The translations under genes were made by a program, and so were the position numbers. DNA of 64,000 nt from Pseudogymnoascus destructans (lineage: Eukaryota; Ascomycota; Leotiomycetes; Thelebolales; Thelebolaceae), in the NCBI RefSeq assembly GCF_001641265.1, contig NW_020167529.1:893001-957000 (forward strand). The letters run 5' to 3'. The notes under the pieces were generated by a model. The model made no database searches, had not been told where the DNA came from, and saw only the letters and a program-made list of their open reading frames with translations. Shown in pieces: positions 1 through 12,306 of the stretch (position 1 is its first letter; the number at the start of each line of letters is the position of its first letter).

Positions 1-1916
1 AATCCCACAGATCGCCGCGCTTGCTAGACTCCGTACCAGCCAACACAGTGCGGTGCACAGCATCCGCAATCCGGTCGAGCAGCCCATTGCTCGCGGCCTG
101 GAAGCGCTCGGTGCCTATCTCGATCTCGCGGCGCCACTGCATGGGGTCGCCGGCGCCTTCGCGGGCTTTGCGCTTCTCTTCCCTTTTGGCGGCGCGTACT
201 TGCTCGCGCTTCGCGGATGCGTCTTCGACTGTGATGGAGGCGTCGGCGGGTTTGGCTTCACCGTTGGCTTCGGGGGCGGGCGCAGCTTCGGCGGGTTTGG
301 CCTCTCCGTCGGCTTCTGGAGCAGGGGCAGCCTCAGCAGGTTTGGCCTCGCCATCGGCTGCTGAAGCAGGTGCGGCTTCGGCCGGGTTGGCCTCACCAGT
401 GGCTTCTGGAGCAGGCACAGCTTCGGCAGGTTTGGTATCACTAGTGGCTTCTGGGGCAGGCGTCGCGGCTTCTGCTTCCTTGGTGACTGGTTCAGCTGCA
501 GCCATCTCAGGCGTCTTTTCCTTAACCGCCTCTGTCATTTCCACATCTGCAGCAGCTGCCTTATTGCCATTCTCGAGGGCTTCATCGATCTCACCCTGTG
601 CCTTGCGCTCTTGGTAGTGGAAAATAACCTTCTCACGTTTTGAGTTGGGGAGTCGAATGGGCTTGGCACCCGCAACCTCCGCTGCGTCTCGCGCATCCTT
701 TGCTGCTTTCCTCGATGCCGCCAATTGCTTTTTGCGCTCTTGCTGCGCCAAGAACTCCTGCGTTTTGCCGCTAGCAACAATGCTCGCAACGTCCAGAACA
801 CCCTCCTCATCAACGCCCTTCTCTACATCTTCCTCGTCGACATCTGCGTGCGGTGCACCTATTAAACTTGCCGCTGCCTCACCTATCGCAGCCCCATTGC
901 CATTGGCTCCTTGATCCTCCGCGTCTTCCGCACCAGGTAACGGCGCACCAGCAGGCAAGATCTCGCAGAACGGGCTCTTCTTCAACTGCTCGCACATATC
1001 CCTCGTCCAGCCCTTCGGTCCCAACAGCTCCAACAACCGTTCCGTCATAGCATCACCTCCAGTCCCTGGCACGCTTATGGCGCGACCAACATGCTGCACC
1101 GAGAAGTCGTGGATGGTTGTGATGTCCGTCTTTTGGAATCCGACATCGATGACCGTGCCGTTCTGGACGCCGTATGCGTACGAGATCGCGAGCGCGGAAT
1201 CCATGATGCAGAAGGCGGGGGTCTTGAACTTCTCGAAGAAGAATTGCGTGAGCGCTTCGATATCTTGTGCTGTCCATGCTGGCTGCGCGATCAGGAGTAT
1301 CGGGGTGTGGAGGGTGGGCGATAGGACGCTGTGGATATGGTTCATCAGGGCCAAAAACGCTGGCATGTTGGTGATTATGCCCTCTGAAATGTCATAGTCA
1401 GAACTCATCACTCTCATACAGCACTGCATAACACATACCAGTCAAAGGGTATACCGCCCCCTCATCGGACTCCAAATCCTCCTCAAACTCGGGCTCGAGC
1501 TCATTATCCTCCTTCTTCTCCTCCTCGCCCGTCTCCTCCTCGCCCGTCCCACCCATCGTAACCTCTCCCCCATTCGCAGCCGGCGGCGTAGCCTTCTTCG
1601 CCTCATTAATCTTATACGGTTCCCACTTCCCCTCCCCAGCAGGGAACATGCGCGTCCTAACCTTCGTACTCGCCGGCGTGAAGCTCTCCGGTAATCCCAA
1701 CTGGGCCAGCGTCGTCAAGCTGCCCGGGGCAATAATCTGTCATCTAATCAGTTCCAACATCCTCATCAAGTCTCTCACCCTTGCTCAAGCTTCGCGATTC
1801 ATTGTCGGGGGTGGGGGGCGAAATCCGCACGTACCAGGATATGCTCATCCTTGAACTACACATTGTCAGTATTCGACGGTTGGCGCGAGACAGTGGGGGG
1901 AACTTACGGGCGGCAT
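1..1916 (-). CDS. arp9: Actin-related protein 9, chromatin-remodelling subunit (partial, C-terminus beyond left edge)
   Basis: Arp9 pairs with Arp7 or its counterpart on the HSA helix of the SWI/SNF and RSC remodeller ATPase in the nucleus. Four exons are visible: 1908-1916 (ATG CCG CCC), 1835-1855, 1439-1736 and 1383 down to 1. All introns are GT-AG. The spliced start reads MPPFKDEHILIIAPGS, then TTLAQLGLPESFTPAS, which is typical of filamentous-fungal Arp9. An acidic insert (about 1450-1560) follows, then actin-fold sequence (AQPAWTAQDIEAL; DVGFQKTDITTIHDFSVQHV). A 15-residue Pro-Ala-Glu repeat related to KPAEAAPAPEADGEA, about five copies, lies at roughly 245-460. The last reading frame stays open to base 1, so the end of the protein lies outside the window. 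The ATG context (AAAG before ATG) is good. Family assignment is from recognised motifs and not from a search. Confidence 0.88.
245..460 (-). repeat. 45-bp in-frame tandem repeat within arp9
   Basis: A 45-bp unit recurs about five times in register (starts near 245, 290 and 335 on the + strand). It encodes a 15-residue Ala/Pro/Glu-rich unit. Being a multiple of three, it can change copy number without breaking the frame. It probably forms a disordered linker inside the actin-like fold; that role is inference. Confidence 0.8.
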
Positions 1917-2451
1917 CTTTGTCGACTTTGTCGAGCTGTGCGCTCGCTCGATTCAGCTCGCTGGTAGATGGATTGGCTGGAATTAGGTGGTGATACGGGC
2001 TGGAGGCGCGTTCTTCGATTATAACCGCGTCTGTCGCAAACTGCTGGATGCGACGGTTGGTTCAACGCCTGGCGCCGTCTCACCGCCTTCCGCTTTTGGA
2101 CGTATATGGACGACAATCGCATCGCCATGAGAGCTTGGGAACTTGGACGAAATGTAGTTTGCGTTTAGTATTTCTTAAGAATTTTGAGAAATATAATGAT
2201 ACAGAGCTTACGGAGGTAACATTACAGCGGACCTATTTGCATGCGCTTGCAGTTGGCAATAAATATCACTATTCACACGCCCGCAACGTATCGCCAAACA
2301 GGCACGGAAGACACACTGGATCATCTATAGATCTCGAACATGCGGATCTCACGTACGAATTTCTAGAATGAATACCGTAAATATGCAGCATATAACCCCA
2401 TCGCTTGCTAAGGCACCCATATTTCGATTTGCCCCCCCCTTTCGTAACTCA
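1917..2451. other. Intergenic: arp9 upstream region and csn6 3' region
   Basis: About 535 bp between the csn6 stop and the arp9 start, both genes on the minus strand. It should hold the csn6 3' UTR and the arp9 promoter. Short open frames here lack protein-like composition and I call no gene. Confidence 0.5.
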
Positions 2452-3782
2452 TCAAGCATCATAATACTCCTCATCCATCCTCATGGGCACTGCTGCCTGC
2501 ATCATCCCCATCATTCCCTGGCTATACACCGAGTCTGACCCTTGCATCGAAAGCTGTCTATCTACCTTCTCTTGGAACTTGGTCCTACTCCTCGCTGCAT
2601 CAACCACTCCGAACTTCCGTCCAAGCTCGCGCGTGCTTTGGATGCTTTGCGTAAGCGTGTCTAGCAAGCTGACGAGGTTTACGTCGTTGCGTGAGGCGAG
2701 AAGGTCGTGGTCGAATTTCGAGGTGTCGGTCTCTGTGTCTTTTGATGATGAGGGCACGACGAGAGGGAGGCGGGATATTAACGCTGCAATGCTGCGGAGA
2801 ATCTCAGGGGATGACTCAAGATGGGAGGATTGCGCAGGTGCGGACCGCTGGCCCGTTGTGTCTGCCGGAGGTTGTAATTCCAGGTATTTCTGAATAATCT
2901 TGATCCTTGACTGTAGCATCCGGACCGCATTTGCCTTCGCAGTCAAAGCTGTAATCAGTTCCGTCTCTTCATTGGAGAGGATGTCGTTGACATCTATATC
3001 CTTCGCCGTATCATCTGACGCTCGCTTCTTGCCCTTGTTGCTCTCCTCGGATGCGTTTGTTTGCTTCTGGGTCGATGATGAGACAGCTGTGGCATTTCCT
3101 CCACCCCTGGCAACAAAATCGATGGCTATTCTTTCAGCCTCACCCGTTTCGATAACGTATGGTAGCTCAGCAAAAACGCTCCTGGGCGAGGAGTCGTTCT
3201 GTTCCATTTCGACATCCTGACCAGCAGCCATGGTGTCGGCGGGCTTGGCTATAGACTCATAGACTGTAATTGGAAGAGCTTCGTTGGAGGATTTGGATAG
3301 CGATTCGCTGGGGAGGAAGCCAAGGAGGATGCATGGGGTTTCGGGACCATTGAGGTTCGATAGTGTCTCTTGGATGGCGAGGTGGTAGTCTGTGGGCCCA
3401 GACGAGGCAATGAGGGTGTACCAGCCGACAAAGTCGAGCGGGGGATTCTTATGGACATCCTTCACTACCAATCGTTAGAAAATAGCTTGATATGGGAAAT
3501 GCGGGCGTGATCAAAACACGTACTCTGTTGCAAGCGGGTCGTGAACCATTCAGGGTCTATAGAGCCGCCCTGGACTTTGCATTCGAAGGCATGCTCGAGG
3601 GTGACCTCTCTGCCATTCTGCTGACCCAGCAAAGCTCCAATGATGGGCCCGATTTGGTTGCGCAGAGTATGCCTCGTAATATAATCGGAGATCGTCAGAA
3701 GGACCAGAGGGTGGAGGGCAACTTCGAGGCCGGAATCTGACTTCTGGGTGGAGAGGGAGGCGTTTGGCTGTGTTGTGGCCAT
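2452..3782 (-). CDS. csn6: COP9 signalosome subunit 6 (MPN-minus subunit)
   Basis: CSN6 is the non-catalytic MPN partner of CSN5 in the COP9 signalosome, which removes Nedd8 from cullins and affects ubiquitin ligase activity, development and secondary metabolism in fungi. Exon 1 is 3524-3782 and exon 2 is 2452-3464; the intron starts GTACGT and ends TAG, and the joined protein is 423 aa. The N-terminal MPN region reads LEVALHPLVLLTISDYITRH, then QIGPIIGALLGQQNGREVTL and the continuation DFVGWYT. The JAMM metalloprotease histidines are not evident, as expected for this subunit. A Ser/Lys-rich linker and a helical C-terminal region ending in a Met-rich tail follow. The ATG at 3782 was chosen because orthologues start just before LSTQKSDSG; an upstream in-frame ATG would add a repetitive, UTR-like leader. 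Confidence 0.93.
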
Positions 3783-4388
3783 TTCGACGTAGGGCAGAGG
3801 GGCGTACGACAAAGCGCCGCAAGACAAGATGGAAAGTAACGAAGAAGGGTGTGATGTAGTCCAAAGCAGAATTATTTTGGCAGAGGTTGGAGTGGAGTTT
3901 GGTGGTTGTAGTTTGGTGGTTGTAGTTTGGAGTTTGGAGCTTGGAGTTTGGAGTTGTAGCCTTGTGGATAAGCACACAGAGGGGTCGTGCGACTAGCATG
4001 GGTCGTCCCACTGGTGGCCTGTTATCGCCCATCAAGGCATCAATCTCGCATCAATCTCGCATCAATCTCACGATCAATATCACAGACTTTCAGACAGACA
4101 CAGCAGGAACGACTCGCCTACCATTATTCATGATCTGTTTAGTGACTTTTGAGTTTATGGAAAGAATTACTACTGTATTTTGTTAGAGATGTCAGGCCTG
4201 GAAGGTGCGATGCAAGTATCTGCCCTATGAAGCGCAGCACATTTTGCTTAACACTCTCCAATGATTGCTGAGTTTGCGAAGAAATGGTTGCTTCCGACCC
4301 CAGGGTTCAGGAATGGACAACTCCGGCTCAAGTTGAAATCTCAAAATAGAGAGACCTTCTTGGGACTGCACGAATTCCTGCAGAGGCC
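3783..4388. other. Intergenic: csn6 promoter and a short G/T-rich repeat
   Basis: Contains an imperfect TAGTTTGGTGGT / TTTGGAGTTTGG repeat at about 3898-3960, just upstream of csn6, and repeated CATCAATCTC units at 4030-4075. No convincing gene is seen. It should hold the csn6 promoter. Confidence 0.5.
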
Positions 4389-6849
4389 TTGGATGGACAT
4401 ATTCAGACTCCTTTGAGAGTCTTGCTGCATGAGGCCACCCAACTCCGCAACAATGCTGTGCATCGGAGTCGGGTGCACGTGCAAGATCTTTTGAAGTTGC
4501 TCACATCATCGATACAACTGACCTGGATGCTTCGGGACGAAAGGCGCTGCACCAATATTGAGGATATCCGAGGACGTTTAATTCACGAACTTAATGTGCG
4601 TGATGATAATAGAGCCCGGGCAACCGTTGAGTACCGCAAGTCTCGAGATGACATCGATCGAAGGAAAGAGCCTGTGTTTAGGAAACTGGATGAATTATAT
4701 AGCTCATGCTGTCACAGTGTTTGAGAAAGACTCCGCGCTGTGTGGCAACATGCTCCAAAGCTCAATGGTAAAGTTTTTAACCAAGTGATCCATGCCGGCG
4801 AAGAAGTTGCTCGTATCGTGCCCGCCAAAGATTATGCGCAAAAACCTCAGCCCATTGTGAAGAACTCCAAAGCGATAGCAGATGGGAAGCCTGAGGGAAC
4901 CCAAGGAAGAGGCGAAGCAGATGTTCAATTCATATCCAAATCCGACTTTGAAGAGGCCACATTGGGAAGCCGCAAAGTGGAGAAGAAATCGACGCGAGAT
5001 GTAAGTTCTGGATCCAAAGAGCAAAAAGCCGCTTTCAAAGAAGATCATACCGAAGATTTGTTGCCGAGTATTCATCCCGCAGCCAACTTTGTGGAGGTCC
5101 AATCAACTCCTGGAATTCAATCAACTCGTGCAATTCAATCAACTCGTGCAAGTCAATTAACCCCTGCAATTCAATCAACCCCTATAAGTCATAAAGGGGA
5201 GGGCAGCTCTGGGGGTGGCGTACAGTGCACTATTGGTTTGAGCTCACACGGTGCTACTTCATGAGCATTTAGTGTTGCGAAAGGTCACTGTGGCACCGAA
5301 CTTGATATCAACAGCCCAAGCAGACAACTTGTAAGTATTCCTTTGCGCATTTTCTGGTTTGTGTTGATATTTGATGGACGACTTGTAGCTGATAGGCTTA
5401 GGAATTGGAAGCGAACATGGCGAATAGCATAGGTGAACTATCCATCGACGGACATGATATTTTGGAAACCCTCGATGCAGAGCTTGATAACCAGCTTCTG
5501 AGAACCATGAACGAAGCACGAATGTCTGTGGATTCGGTATTGGATCAAATGAACAGCGATGTCAAGCCTAGCGTTGAGGAACCTGTGCCAAACTCTATGG
5601 CATGTGGCAATTCCGATGGTGAGCATGATACACAGTCATGGCGTAGTTGGACATAACCTTGTGTCCTTGGTCGAAGAGCCCCATCATCGGAGCTCAAAGG
5701 ACTGATAGATCATTTGCTCCGGATGTGGAGATGTCAGGAGTCGACGCCGCATATTTCGCCGCTGCAAATACCATTGCTGCAGATACCGCCACTGCGAATG
5801 GATCTACCAACTTTCGCAAGAAGGAAATCCCACAAACTCCAGTTGGTCCGCCAGTTGGTCCGCCAGTTGTTGAGTTCGGCAAGCCATGGAAGCCCACAAC
5901 CAATGGGCGAGTATCAATCATCAGGACTGAAAAATCCCAGGAGGGGATTCCTCAAACTGAAGCTGGTTTTCCGAGCAGATACTCAGTATCAATCATTTCT
6001 ACTAAAAAGCAGGTAAACCTAAACAATATACACCTCTGGAGAAAGCGGAAGGAAGTTTCACCCCTTAGCTAAAAAACTCCCTCCTCATGCAACCTAATGG
6101 TATTGACTCGACCTCACGCCCTGTCTGCACTCGGGAACCCCAGTTTTTCTACTGGCGCCGCGTCAAATGCTAGTGGAACTCAAGCTACAGGCTCTGCTGG
6201 GAGACTGCCTATGATGACATCGTTTGGAGATATAGCTATATTCGGCAAAGACATGGGATTTAACCCTACGCCTCCAGCTTTTTTTCCCGGCGTAGGTGGT
6301 ATGAACACCTCGCAAATAAATAAACCCCAAGAAACCATGGGATCTAAGAATACGCCTTTGGCTATTTTTACCCAAGAGATACCAGATACGAATGTGTATA
6401 CAAGTCGACAGGCCGCAACGTGGGAACGACGTAGAATACTCGTTGGGTGCCTTCATTTACTCCCTCCGAGGCAGAAGTAGAGAAACTGTTTTTGGGCTAT
6501 TATGTGTAAGTGGTTATCCGAAAGGATCAATTTACGGCCTTTGTTGCGCTCATAGTATCTTATATTAACTGTGTCTACCAGGACGAGAATTGACTTTCCA
6601 GAGGTGTGAATCATGAAGACAAAAAACAGGCCGGCCGGATGCGTGTTTGTTGATCTGGTGACATCTGCACAGGCTAAGCTTGCCATCCAGAAGTGGAGAA
6701 AAGAAGAGCCCAAAATCCGCAACTGCAAGGTTTCCATCATGCTGGCGACAGACCCATGGAAAGCGCCAAATGCTCCTCGCAAGATTCTCTCGGCATCCGC
6801 TAGGACTAAGAAAAGATTGCTCATCCATCTGTTGTTGCCACAGTCGTGA
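4389..6849 (+). pseudogene. Decayed multi-exon gene ending in an RNA-recognition motif
   Basis: Open segments with fungal introns between them suggest one gene that has lost its frame. 4389-5219 is one frame broken by a single TGA at 4722-4724. A GT-AG intron at 5220-5272 leads to 5273-5332, and another (GTAAGT ... TTAG) to about 5401. After an apparent frame change near 5700, sequence rich in Ala/Thr/Pro runs to about 6012, where a GTAAAC donor is seen. The 3' part encodes an RRM: VPSFTPSEAEVEKLFLGYY (RNP2 side), an intron 6507-6581 (GTAAGT ... CCAG), then TRIDFPEV, an in-frame TGA at 6607-6609, and NRPAGCVFVDL (RNP1-like). A six-residue tandem repeat (IQSTRA-like, 18 bp) lies at about 5100-5190. 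Two nonsense codons plus frame changes point to a pseudogene; an undetected exon structure is the alternative. Confidence 0.55.
5097..5192 (+). repeat. 18-bp minisatellite inside the decayed RRM gene
   Basis: About five copies of an 18-bp unit related to AATTCAATCAACTCGTGC, encoding hexapeptides such as IQSTRA, IQSTPI and SQLTPA. The frame is conserved through the array, which fits expansion while the gene was still coding. Confidence 0.75.
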
Positions 6850-7850
6850 ACAAATCACAACCAATCGGGAAGCGGACGCGCTCATATTATGCAGGGTTGA
6901 GAAAGGGCTTGCAGGATGAGCAGAGTTCCAAGAGGTAGAAGTTGGCGGCTGAGGCAGTGAAGGATACTACTGGCCTCGGTGGAAACTAATATGTCTGAGA
7001 TGCTCTATTCTGGAAGAAGTATCTTCTGGGGAACAGGAGTCGTCTCGCACATCGTATGAGCAACCAAAGCCAGAGTTTCAATTTGTGAGCTTCAAATTGT
7101 GAACTTCAATATGTCGAGAACAACAATGGATCGAGCTCGAGTGTGCTTTGATACTGGAATGGCTAATGACGATTTGGTTGGTTCGGATCATGAATTTATT
7201 TGTCCTGTTAATGCCCGTATACCCATTTACTGGTGGGGTTCAATGGAGCTTCATGGGAAGAGGACTATGAACCCCACAGGAAGTTCTTGCCTTCATACTT
7301 TCGGGGCTGTTGCCACAATACCGGTATATATTTGTGCAGTGGGAAGTTGTTTCCGGATATTGTGGCGGGGGGCTAACCTATAGTTCTACATCTCTGAGAG
7401 CCAGGTTGGCTGTTGGAGAACCTTTGTTTGGCGTTTCTATTGTGAGATTTTCTCAAGGATCGTGGGCGAATGAATACCATGTACATCGTGTGGCACATCA
7501 GATGAACGAGGAGGAGTGTTATAGCTATATAGCATACAACACACTGGCCGCAAAGTAAACATGGATGAATCTCTCTTATATCGGCGTCGATGCATCGTGT
7601 AATTTCGAGCTGCTGCTTTGAATCTCCTATCGTAGTTGTTGATGTGAATGTTTATATTATTAGGGGACTTTAATTGTAGCTTCATAACCCTCATCAGCTT
7701 TTGAGGCTTGGTTTCTCTAGCTGTCTTCTGCCAGCCCTTTATTCTCCCGACTACCTTTCATTATTCACAGACATCCCCGAGCCAGTCCGACCCTATTGAG
7801 GCTACCACCCACCAAACGCCAACCCACAACACCCCCCTCCCCGTCTCCCA
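6850..7850. other. Gene-poor stretch, no supported gene
   Basis: One kilobase between the decayed RRM gene and the 3' end of the phosphoesterase. Short open frames (for example 7099-7383) have no recognisable motif. It is probably decayed sequence plus the phosphoesterase 3' flank, which becomes C-rich after 7790. Confidence 0.4.
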
Positions 7851-8884
7851 TCACAGCACCACCACCTGCGGCAAATTCCCAATCTCACTCGTACTCTGAT
7901 ACGTCAACGCCGCATTAACCAACAACCCCCCAGCCCCCGCCCCCTTCCCCAGCATCAACCACTGCCACAACACCCCCTTAACCCCATACCACACCACCTC
8001 CCACGCATCCACCCACGCCCTACTCGGCACCAGATCCCCCCACACCCCTCCCCTTCGCGCCACGATCCTTTCGTACGCTGCCTGCCCACCGTCCCAGAAT
8101 ACGGACTCCTGCCCGTGTCCGGAGTGGATGTGGCCGAAGACGTGGAGGCGTGGTTTTACGCGCCAGATCTCGGAGAGCAGACTGGGGCAGCCGAGGAGGA
8201 GGTCGAGGTGCGTGTGCGGGGGGGTGTGGGTTATGAGGATGTCGGTGGAGAGGGGGATGCGGGTGTGCCAAGGGGGGGTGGTGGGGTCGTATTGGAAACT
8301 GGGTGGGGGGTTAGTGGGGGTGGGTTTTTGTGTGATATGGTGGGGGACTGGGGGGGGGGGACGTACGCGTGCTCCTTACCGCCGCATTTGGGGATGTCGG
8401 GGGAGCCGTAGATGTTCAAGCTGCGCCCGCCTTTAAAGCGCAGGTGTGTGGAGCGGTTGTGCAGGTATATGATGCTTCCCCAATCCAAGCGCGTCTTTGA
8501 GTTGATATCCTCCTCCTTGCGCGCGCTCGGGTCGAAGTAGCTATCGTGGTTGCCAGCGATGACAACTTTGTATTTATGTGGTAGCGTGTTAAGCCAATCC
8601 AGCGATTCTTGGAGGGACTTGATGGTCCCGTCGTTCGTGAGGTCGCCGGAGTGGAGGAGCAGGTCGCCGGCGGGGATGTTGGAGGGTTGGTGGGAATGCG
8701 TGTCGCTGATGCAGACGATGCGGATGGGAGGCTGGTTTTTGGGGGGCTGGAAGGGGGCGCCACGCAGTTTGATGAGGAGGGCGTGGAGGAAGCCGAGGAG
8801 GACTGTTAAGGGGGATTGGAGGAGGCTTTCGAGGAGGGAGGGGGGGTCCCATTTCGATTTTCGGAAGGACCAGGAGAGAGGCAT
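7851..8884 (-). CDS. Calcineurin-like metallophosphoesterase (MPPED/UPF0046-like)
   Basis: A two-exon gene: exon 1 8367-8884, intron 8299-8366 (GTACGT ... CCCAG), exon 2 7851-8298, giving 321 aa. The dimetal phosphoesterase motifs appear in order: SDTHSH, HSGDLTN, AGNHDSYFD, ILITHTPPHTH and FGHIHSGHG. Splicing restores KCGGKEHAFQYDPTTPP, the usual sequence at this point in fungal homologues, which supports the junction. The hydrophobic segment near the N-terminus (LTVLLGFLHALLIKL, residues about 26-40) could be a membrane anchor or a buried helix. The family hydrolyses phosphomono- or diesters with a bimetal centre; the substrate is unknown. The intron is almost pure C on the coding strand. 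The 3' part of exon 2 is likewise very C-rich on the opposite strand. Confidence 0.87.
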
Positions 8885-9473
8885 TTTGAGAGCGCGATCG
8901 GGGTCGAATGTCTATAGTGTCTGGACGTATATCTGCGCCTTGTATGTGGCCCCGATGGACCGTAGGGAGTCGAGTACTGGATTAAAGGATATAATCGCTC
9001 AGCAGAGGTGGCTCAAATAGTGCCTCATAACTGCGTAGGTAGGTAGGTTGGTAGGCAATTTCGGGAACCTCGCATCTAATATTAAGCCAACGCAAATGAG
9101 TCAATTTTGGCTAAAAGACAGTTATTTAGGTGATACGGGAGATATTGAAGGAATTGAGGTTATATCGGAGTTTCTAGACCACAAGGGTGCATTAGCTATC
9201 AAGGCGGCCGCTAGCGTTCTTATCGATTGGTTTGGTGGGGAAATCTCCGAGACACGACGTCACGAATACCCACAAAAGCATCCGGCTTCAGCTCTGTAGC
9301 TGGGGAATGCCAGGCCCTGCCAACTTGGAGGCACAGCAGCGGAGCCAACTTCCTGCGAATATCCTCCCCGTCGCGCACCTTCTTTAATCTTCAACCTCTA
9401 TTACGAATTCTACACTCTTTTCCCTAAGGCTTTCTCCACGGGCAGTCCCCTCTGTGCGTACTTGAAGTAATCT
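8885..9473. other. Divergent intergenic region (phosphoesterase / IST2-like)
   Basis: Shared upstream region of two divergently transcribed genes, so it should contain both promoters. A short GGTAGGTAGGTTGGTAGG repeat lies near 9038. No gene is seen. Confidence 0.55.
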
Positions 9474-11944
9474 ATGGCGTCGCCACTGCCGTCGCTGTAC
9501 GAAGCGGCCAAACCCGGGAAGGCTACACTTCACTCGACTTTCAAGTATGCGCTCACGATATTTGTACCCCAGGGGTCTCGCTGATGCTGAACAGTGTCGA
9601 CTATGTCATTGACTACCGCTTTGCGACTACGGGTGAGTAGAACCGACCCTACATTCAAGTCAACAGTATACTGACAGCCAACCAGACCAGGCCGAGGCCG
9701 AAGCCGCATTTGCGAAGCTGGTAGACGCTCTGGCTCGTGTTGGGCTCGAGACCGAAGTCCGCAATGGTGATAACTGTGCCGTCCTGGTATTCGTTCGAAT
9801 CTCCTGTCCCCGCCATCTGGACGCGGAAATATACAGGGCAAGGGTTCAAGACTGGCTGTATGGCGTACGAACCGCTGCCCCGGAGAAGGACATACAGAAA
9901 GCAATAGCAGAAGAGCCTATTACCGAGGCGGAACGCCTGCGCCTGGTATACCTTCTCATCACCAAGCCTAACAGTGAAGGCGGTGCTGGAATCACACCCA
10001 AGAGGGGAGAGTGGGCAAACGTGGAATCCGTTTTCGCGCTTCACGACCACCAGTTCAATAAGAAATGGATTACAGAATGGTCAACGAGATACGTTCTTGA
10101 TATCAAGGATTTGACGGTCGTCCGGGATCGTTTCGGCGAGAAGATTGCGTTTTATTTTGCCTTCTTGCAGTCGTATTTCATGTTTCTCATCTTTCCAGCT
10201 GCCTTTGGTTTCGCATCCTGGGTCCTCCTGGGTCATTACTCCCCCATATATGCCATCGTCAACTGTTTATGGTGCGTTGGCTTTGTTGAATACTGGAGAA
10301 AGCAAGAGGTCGACCTGGCTTTTCAATGGAACGTCACAGGCATTGGGAAAATACAGCTGAAGCGACCAGAGTTCAGACATGAGAGGGAATTTACAGACCC
10401 CGTTACTGGAGAGAAGATGAGGACCTACTCTCCGTTCAAGCGGCTGGCAAGACAGGCGCTGCAGATTCCATTTTCAATCATTGCGTCCGTTGTGCTGGGC
10501 TCTTTGATTTGCACATGTTTCAGTATCGAGATCTTCATCTCGGAAATTTACGCAGGGCCATTCAAGTCATATCTTGTCTTCCTGCCAACGGTAATTCTGT
10601 CGACCGTCATGCCGGCACTGTCGTCTATTCTCACTCGTTTTGCCTCGAGGCTCACCGATATTGAGAACTATGAGACGACAGATGCATATGAATCCGCAAT
10701 GATTCAGAAGATCTTCGTCTTGAACTTCATCACGTCGTATCTGCCAATTATCCTGACGGCATTTGTCTACGTCCCATTTGCATCTGTTCTGGTACCATAC
10801 CTTGATATCTTCCAGTTAACCGTCAAGCCGTTTGCGGAAAATGCAAAGCAGATGACTGCTCCAAAGTCTGGCTTTGAGATCAACCCAGATAGGCTCAAGA
10901 AGCAGGTAATCTACTTCACCGTCACCGCGCAGATCGTAAACCTCGCGCTCGAAGTTATCGTACCGTACGTCAAGCGCCGCGTATTCCGCAAGGTGAAGGA
11001 GGTCCAGGCCAACTCCACCAAGAAGAGCGAGCGCAAGCAAGATCACACCGTCAGCGATCTGCCCGAGGAGCACGACTTCCTTACTCGTGTCCGCAACGAG
11101 GCCGAGCTCGGCGTGTACGATGTGGCAACCGACTTCCGTGAAATGATCATGCAATTCGGATACCTCTCACTCTTCTCTGTTGTCTGGCCACTCACGGCAG
11201 TCTCTTTCCTCATCAACAACTGGATCGAGCTGCGTTCTGACGCGCTTAAAATCACGATCGAGACCCAGCGTCCGATCCCATGGCGCGCCGATTCCATCGG
11301 GCCTTGGATTGACTCCCTTGGGTTCCTGGCCTGGTTTGGCAGCCTCACGACGGCAGCGCTTGTGTATCTCTTCTCCGGCGATGGAATGGGAACAGATGGG
11401 AGCCCCCGCCAGCTTGCTGGCTGGGCCTTGCTTCTCACAATGTTCTTCGCGGAGCACATCTTCCTCGCCGTGAAGCTCGCCGTGCGCTACGGGCTATCGA
11501 AGATTGACTCCCCTGGCCAGCAAAAGCTGCGCCGCGAGCGCTTTTCCATCAAGAGGAAGTACCTCGAGGAGGCCCTCGGGAAGGCGGACGCAGAGCGGTT
11601 TGTGGGGGACAGCTTTACTGCTGGGGAGAAGATTGATAGGAGGTCTCTTGAAGGTAAGGACACCTACGTCTTGTCTACATTTTAGCCATATTCTGTCAGG
11701 AGACATGGGATTGAAGCTGACGTGACATAGATGAGGCGAGACGTTCGACCCTGACAGGCCAAGGTACCCCTGAGGACCGGTTCTGGGCGAGGCAGAGGGG
11801 TCCGGCAGAGACGATAGGGGTTGGGAAGCGGCTGATTGCCCAAGTGAGTTTTTACCCTCGGGTCATGTCTCAACGCTGCTGGAGCTTGAACTAACCCCCG
11901 TGAAGCAGGGCGCGGCACTGAAGGTGGACAAGAAGAATCAGTAA
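9474..11944 (+). CDS. ist2: Anoctamin/TMEM16-family membrane protein, Ist2-like
   Basis: Homologues of yeast Ist2 are cortical-ER anoctamin-like proteins that tether ER to plasma membrane and affect lipid and ion homeostasis. Five exons: 9474-9544, 9595-9632, 9686-11653, 11731-11843 and 11909-11944, all introns GT-AG, 741 aa. The second junction gives YRFATTDQAEAEAAFAKLVD, which matches the start of the family's cytosolic N-domain. A multi-span membrane region runs from FYFAFLQSYFMFLIFPAAFG through VVLGSLICTCFSIEIFI, FVLNFITSYLPIILTAFVYV and FGYLSLFSVVWPLTAVSFL to LLLTMFFAEHIFLAVKLAV. The C-terminus is short (ending KVDKKNQ) and lacks the long basic tail that gives yeast Ist2 its PI(4,5)P2 binding, so plasma-membrane tethering should not be assumed. 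The start at 9474 is the first ATG of the open exon. Gene symbol by homology only. Confidence 0.88.
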
Positions 11945-12306
11945 GTGATTGATAGCTCTGGAGAAAGATGTAGGATTGGAGTCACCCCGGCATTTGTGCC
12001 CGCCACGTGGAGCGGTGAATAATCGCGTGGGAAAAGGCGGGGAGGGTGGGAGAGCCGGGAGCCGGGAGCCGGGAGCCGGAGCCTCAGGGGGAGCGAGTTG
12101 CACTGCATAGGGCAGGCCGACGAGGTATGCATGAACTACAATACAAAATACAATACCAATGCTATTTTCACACCGCTATAGGGGCTGCTCGCTCCCCCGA
12201 AAATGCCCTTTTCCACCACGTTGAAGCAAACTCCCCCCCGGCAAGTCTCGGTAACTGCTATACACGTGCCAAGCAGTCTGAGGGAAATAGTAAGAGCCGG
12301 AAACGA
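11945..12306. other. Start of the gene-poor region; GAGCCGG repeat
   Basis: Holds the IST2-like 3' flank and a short tandem repeat of GAGCCGG (12052-12080). No gene is seen. Confidence 0.45.

Noticed and set aside
21..617. Ser/Ala-rich + strand frame over the arp9 repeat region
   Set aside because: It is the antisense shadow of the arp9 15-residue repeats.
3783..3977. Upstream in-frame ATG extending csn6
   Set aside because: The extension is a simple-repeat leader with no protein character; orthologues start near the downstream ATG.
7099..7558. Two overlapping open frames on the + strand as a possible gene
   Set aside because: No motif, no supporting intron signals, and composition like the surrounding non-coding DNA.
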